Assembly: GCA_035651755.1 (NCBI GenBank)
Contig: DASRFA010000044.1
Coordinates: forward strand, 1-64,000
Length of the DNA: 64,000 bases
Direction of reading: 5' to 3'
Source of the DNA: DASRFA01 sp035651755
GTDB lineage: Bacteria; Desulfobacterota; Binatia; UBA12015
Below, piece by piece: positions 60,478-64,000 of this stretch. A program made the translations under genes and the position numbers. The notes under the pieces were generated by a model. That model searched no databases, was not told the DNA's origin, and saw only the letters and a list, made by a program, of their open reading frames with translations. Every line of letters starts with the position of its first letter. Positions within the stretch are counted from its first letter, which is position 1.

Positions 60478-63072
60478 ATGAATGGGGTGACGGCCGCGGC
60501 ATCGTCGCACGGGGGCGGAGGGAAATCTCCCGTCAAGCTGACGCCGATGCTCGCCCAGTACCTGAGCGTCAAGCGCGAGGTGGGCGATGCCGTCCTCTTC
60601 TTCCGGCTCGGCGACTTCTTCGAGATGTTCTTCGAGGACGCCGAGCGCGTCGCTCCGCTCCTCGACCTGACGCTCACCGCGCGCAACAAGGACGACCCGA
60701 ATCCCATCCCGATGTGCGGCGTCCCGGTGCACGCCGTGCAGTCGTACGTGAGCCGGCTCGTGCAGCAGGGCGTCAAGGTCGCGATCTGCGACCAGCTCGG
60801 CGACGCGCAGACGTCGCCCGGCCTCGTGGAGCGCGGCCTCACCCGCATCATCACGGCGGGGACGGTCCTCGACGAGGACGAGGGCCTCGACGCCGCCGCC
60901 CCGGGCTACCTGGTCGCGGTGTGCCGGGCGTCGGCCGAAGGCGCCGTCGCGCTCGCGACCGCGGACGTCTCGACCGGCGAGGTCCGCGGCTGTGTCGCGC
61001 CGACGCCCGCTGCGGCGCGCGAGGAGCTCGCGCGCATCGCGCCGCGCGAGGTGCTCGTCCCGCGCGCCGACTCCGATCTGCGGGCGCTCGCCGGGTCGTC
61101 GGGCGCGTCCGTCACGGAGCGCGACCCGCCGGCCGACGCGCCCGGCTCGGACGTCGAGCGCGCGCTCGCGATCGCGCGTGCCTACCTCGCGGAGACGATC
61201 CGCGGCGGTCTGGACCACCTGCGGCCGCCCGTCGTCTACGCCCTCGCCGATCGCGTGACGATGGACGAGCGGACGCGCCGGAACCTCGCCCTCCTCGAGG
61301 GCGCCCAGGGCTCGCGCCACGGCTCCCTCTGGTGGGCGATCGACGAGACCGCGACGGCGATGGGCTCGCGCTGCCTGCGCGACTGGCTCGTCTACCCGCT
61401 CCTCGACCTCGCGGCGATCGCGGAGCGGCTCGACGCGGTCGAGGCGCTCGTCGACGCGGCCGGCCTCCGGGCCGACCTCGTCGACGCGCTCTCCCCGGTC
61501 GGCGACCTCGAGCGGCTCGTCGCCCGCCTCGGGGTCGGCCGCGGCGGCCCGCGCGAGGTCGCTCGCCTCGGACGCGCGCTCGAGCTCGCCGCCGCGGTCG
61601 CGGCGCTGCTCTCGGCGAACGACCTCCCGCCGCTGCTCGCTCGGCTCGGCGCCGCGGCGCTGCCGCCGCGCGGGCTCGCCGAGCGCATCGCGGGCCTCCT
61701 CGCGGACACGTTGCCGCTCCAGGCGAGCGAGGGCGGGGTCGTGCGAGCGGGCGCGGACGCCGAGGTCGACCGACTGCGAAGCCTCCGCCAGGATGCGCAG
61801 GGCCACCTCGCGGCGCTCGAGGCGCGCGAGCGCTCGGCGACCGGCATCGCGTCGCTCCGCATCCGCTACCAGCGCGTGTTCGGGTACTTCTTCGAGGTCA
61901 CCAAGGCGAACCTGAAGCACGTGCCGGCGCACTTCACGCGCCGCCAGACGATCGCTTCGGGCGAGCGCTTCACGAGCGCCGAGCTGCTCGCGCTCGAGCG
62001 CGAGCTCGCGAGCGCCGACGACCTCTGCCGCGCGCGCGAGAGCGCGCTCTTCGCGGATCTGCTGGCCGAGGTCGCGCGCCACCAGTCGCGCTTGACCGAG
62101 CTCGCGCACGCGCTGGCCGAGACCGACGCGCTCGCGAGCCTCGCGGGCGTGGCGCACGCGCGCGGCTACGTCCGGCCGCGGCTCCATCGCGGGACGCGGC
62201 TCGAGATCCGGGACGGCAGGCATCCCGTGGTCGAGCGGACCTCCGCGGTCGGGAAGTTCGTCCCGAACGACGTCGTCCTCGACGAGGAGCGCTCGCAGAT
62301 CGCGATCGTCACCGGGCCGAACATGGCGGGGAAGAGCACGTTCCTCCGCCAGGTCGCGCAGATCGTCGTGCTGGCGCACGCGGGGAGCTTCGTGCCGGCC
62401 TCGTCCGCCGACGTGCCCCTCACCGATCGTATCTGGACCCGGGTGGGCGCCGCCGACGACCTCGTCGCGGGCGACTCGACCTTCATGGTGGAGATGAAGG
62501 AGACCGCCGCGATCCTCGGGAACCTCTCCGCCCGGTCGCTCGTCGTGCTCGACGAGATCGGGCGCGGCACGAGCACCTACGACGGCATTGCGATCGCATG
62601 GGCGGTCGCCGAGCACCTGCACGAGCTCGCGCCGGCGCCGGGGGCGCGCGTGAAGACGCTCTTCGCGACCCACTTCCACGAGCTGACCGCGCTCGCCGAC
62701 ACGCTGCCGCGGGTCTGCAACCTCTCGGTCGCGGTCCGCGAGTGGAAGGACGAGGTGCTCTTCCTGCGGAAGGTCGTCGCCGGCCCGGCCAGCCGGAGCT
62801 ACGGGGTCGCGGTCGCGCGGCTCGCGGGCGTGCCAGACGCGGTCGTGAAGCGAGCGCGGCAGCTGCTCGCGAGCCTCGAAGCGGGCGAGCCGCTCGCCGA
62901 CGGCCCGCCGGTGCACCCGCGTCGCGGCGCGCCCACGAGCCAGCTCGATCTCTTCCAGCCGCGGGCGGACGGGCTCCAGCGCGAGCTCGCCGAGATCGAC
63001 GTCGAGCGCTTGACGCCGCTGGATGCGCTGGCCCGCCTGCACGAGCTGGTCGAGAAAGCGAGGCGCGGATGA
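60478..63072 (+). CDS. mutS: DNA mismatch repair protein MutS
   Basis: The product has 864 residues. The mismatch-binding domain has FFRLGDFFEMFFEDA (the Phe-x-Glu wedge), then TLTARNKDDPNPIPMCGVPVHA. The core has YQRVFGYFFEVTKANLKHVP. The ATPase has Walker A TGPNMAGKST (612-621), FMVEMKETAAIL, LDEIGRGTSTYDGIAIAWA and TLFATHFHELT. ATG at 60478; another Met candidate is not needed. It recognises mismatches and recruits MutL (44443). ATGA overlap with the next gene. Confidence 0.96.
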   Translation: MNGVTAAASSHGGGGKSPVKLTPMLAQYLSVKREVGDAVLFFRLGDFFEMFFEDAERVAPLLDLTLTARNKDDPNPIPMCGVPVHAVQSYVSRLVQQGVKVAICDQLGDAQTSPGLVERGLTRIITAGTVLDEDEGLDAAAPGYLVAVCRASAEGAVALATADVSTGEVRGCVAPTPAAAREELARIAPREVLVPRADSDLRALAGSSGASVTERDPPADAPGSDVERALAIARAYLAETIRGGLDHLRPPVVYALADRVTMDERTRRNLALLEGAQGSRHGSLWWAIDETATAMGSRCLRDWLVYPLLDLAAIAERLDAVEALVDAAGLRADLVDALSPVGDLERLVARLGVGRGGPREVARLGRALELAAAVAALLSANDLPPLLARLGAAALPPRGLAERIAGLLADTLPLQASEGGVVRAGADAEVDRLRSLRQDAQGHLAALEARERSATGIASLRIRYQRVFGYFFEVTKANLKHVPAHFTRRQTIASGERFTSAELLALERELASADDLCRARESALFADLLAEVARHQSRLTELAHALAETDALASLAGVAHARGYVRPRLHRGTRLEIRDGRHPVVERTSAVGKFVPNDVVLDEERSQIAIVTGPNMAGKSTFLRQVAQIVVLAHAGSFVPASSADVPLTDRIWTRVGAADDLVAGDSTFMVEMKETAAILGNLSARSLVVLDEIGRGTSTYDGIAIAWAVAEHLHELAPAPGARVKTLFATHFHELTALADTLPRVCNLSVAVREWKDEVLFLRKVVAGPASRSYGVAVARLAGVPDAVVKRARQLLASLEAGEPLADGPPVHPRRGAPTSQLDLFQPRADGLQRELAEIDVERLTPLDALARLHELVEKARRG

Positions 63073-64000
63073 GCGTCGCGCGCGCCGCCGCAGCCGCTGG
63101 AGCGATCGCGCTCGCGCTCGCGTCGCTCGCCGTCCCGACGCCCGACGGCGCGCTCGCCGCGACCCGCAAGGGACGCGGTGCGGGGAGTGCGGCGGCCGCG
63201 CCGGCGGCGGCTGCACCGGGAGCGGCGGTCATCGAGCGCGTGGAGTGGGAGAAGGGCGACGGCGCCGGGCGAATCGTCGTCGTCGTCCGCGGCAGCGTCG
63301 CGTACGAGGCGCACGTCGCCGCGGCGGACGCCGCTGCCGGCCTGCCGCCGCGCGCGTACGTCGACGTCCGCCCGGCGACGCTCGGGCCCGGGGTCGCGCG
63401 CGCGCCGGTCGCGGTCGAGGACGGCATCCTGCGGCGCATCCGGGTCGGTCAGTTCGATCGTCAGACCGTGCGCGTCGTCGTCGATCTGGGCGAGCCGGCG
63501 GCGTTCGAGGTCCGCACGACGGACCGGCCGGCGCGCCTCCTCCTGAGCCTCGCGCCGCGCCCTCCGGGCGGAGCCCCCGCCACCGTCGCGGGCTCCGCCG
63601 GTGCGCCGGCGGAGGCGGTCGCGGCGGCGCCGGCCGAGGCCGCTCGCGATCGGGCCTCGACTTCTCCGCCCGAGGCCGCGGGCACGGCGAGCTGGCCGGG
63701 GGAAGCGGCGCCTTCGGCGAGCGGCGCGAGCATCCCACACGCGTCGACGACCGCATCCGAGGCCGCCAAGGGCGGGGAACGGTCTCTCGGCTCGCCCGCT
63801 CGCGCGGACACGGCGGACGCGCCGGCGCCGTCCGCGCGCGAGGAACGCGCGGCATCCGAGCCGGACGAGGTGGCGCTCGCGGCTGCCGCTCCCTCGCCGA
63901 CGGCGACGGCGGAGCCGAAGCTCGCTCCCGTCGCCGGCGCTTCCGCGGCCGCGGCCGCGCCCGCCGCGACGGCGGCGCGTGGGCGCGGCACGCGGACCGC
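63069..64000 (+). CDS. AMIN-domain envelope protein, probably N-acetylmuramoyl-L-alanine amidase (partial)
   Basis: The first 310 residues are visible; the gene runs off the right edge. A signal peptide (about 1-30, ending GALAA) is followed by an AMIN domain (about 48-160: VEWEKGDGAGRIVVVVRGSVAYEAHVA ... LRRIRVGQFDRQTVRVVVDLGEPAAFEVRTTDRPARLLLSL). After that comes a long Ala/Pro/Glu linker. AMIN domains target amidases (AmiC) or secretins to the septum or envelope. mutS followed by an AMIN amidase is common in related bacteria. The catalytic domain is not in the window. Confidence 0.72.
   Translation, partial: MSVARAAAAAGAIALALASLAVPTPDGALAATRKGRGAGSAAAAPAAAAPGAAVIERVEWEKGDGAGRIVVVVRGSVAYEAHVAAADAAAGLPPRAYVDVRPATLGPGVARAPVAVEDGILRRIRVGQFDRQTVRVVVDLGEPAAFEVRTTDRPARLLLSLAPRPPGGAPATVAGSAGAPAEAVAAAPAEAARDRASTSPPEAAGTASWPGEAAPSASGASIPHASTTASEAAKGGERSLGSPARADTADAPAPSAREERAASEPDEVALAAAAPSPTATAEPKLAPVAGASAAAAAPAATAARGRGTRT

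Overview
The window is one gene-dense block of a GC-rich, diderm (Gram-negative) bacterial chromosome. It encodes lipid A enzymes, BamA, Skp, LolD, a type II secretion system and LPS core genes. Gene order from lysS to gmk (lysS, [lolC], lolD, bamA, skp, fabZ/lpxA, lpxI, a Gfo/Idh enzyme, lpxB, msbA, a DUF374 acyltransferase, waaA, lpxK) resembles Deltaproteobacteria and allied phyla such as Desulfobacterota or Binatota. That placement is an inference from gene order, not a phylogeny. GTG starts are very common. Many genes are joined by 1-4 bp stop/start overlaps. I see no tRNA, rRNA, CRISPR array or transposase.

Left part (1-9133, minus strand): a complete canonical type II secretion operon, gspC-D-E-F-G-H-I-J-K, with gspK cut by the left edge. 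A divergent promoter region separates it from lysS. Between lysS and lolD lies a short relic of a LolC/LolE permease C-terminus. From 11 to 39 kb comes the envelope block: lolD, bamA, skp, a fused fabZ-lpxA, lpxI, a Gfo/Idh oxidoreductase, a sphingosine-1-phosphate-lyase-like enzyme, lpxB, a TMTC-like membrane protein on the minus strand, msbA, an LpxJ-like acyltransferase, a secreted protein of unknown function, waaA and lpxK. It continues with a sugar epimerase, a Trm112-like protein and a tightly coupled LPS core cluster: a heptosyltransferase, an unknown gene, a Kdo kinase, a kinase fused to a GT2 glycosyltransferase, a GT4 glycosyltransferase and the heptose kinase. yicC and gmk close the block.

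Right part (39-64 kb): rel (ppGpp), ridA, rpmB, the heptose adenylyltransferase on the minus strand, pgi, mutL, miaA, accA, pheA, a fused tyrA-aroA, cmk, rpsA, sppA, an HU/IHF gene, a HIT hydrolase, a MoxR-type ATPase with its von Willebrand partner, mutS, and the start of an AMIN-domain protein. Together these cover aromatic amino acid synthesis, translation, mismatch repair and envelope maintenance.

The least ordinary features are these. (1) Many transcription-unit starts carry a TTG/CTG-type -35, a 17-18 bp spacer and a TA-rich -10 only 7-10 bases before the start codon, which suggests widespread leaderless mRNAs. (2) Three fused proteins are visible: FabZ-LpxA, TyrA-AroA and kinase-GT2. 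The LpxA part has Ala where the family usually has a conserved His. (3) lolC is reduced to a stub, and lpxD is absent from its usual place. (4) Non-coding inverted-repeat elements occur: a pair of 146-bp copies in opposite orientation near 18.2-18.7 kb, and a different 117-bp element inside the moxR-vwa unit. (5) A sphingosine-1-phosphate-lyase-like gene sits inside the lipid A cluster.
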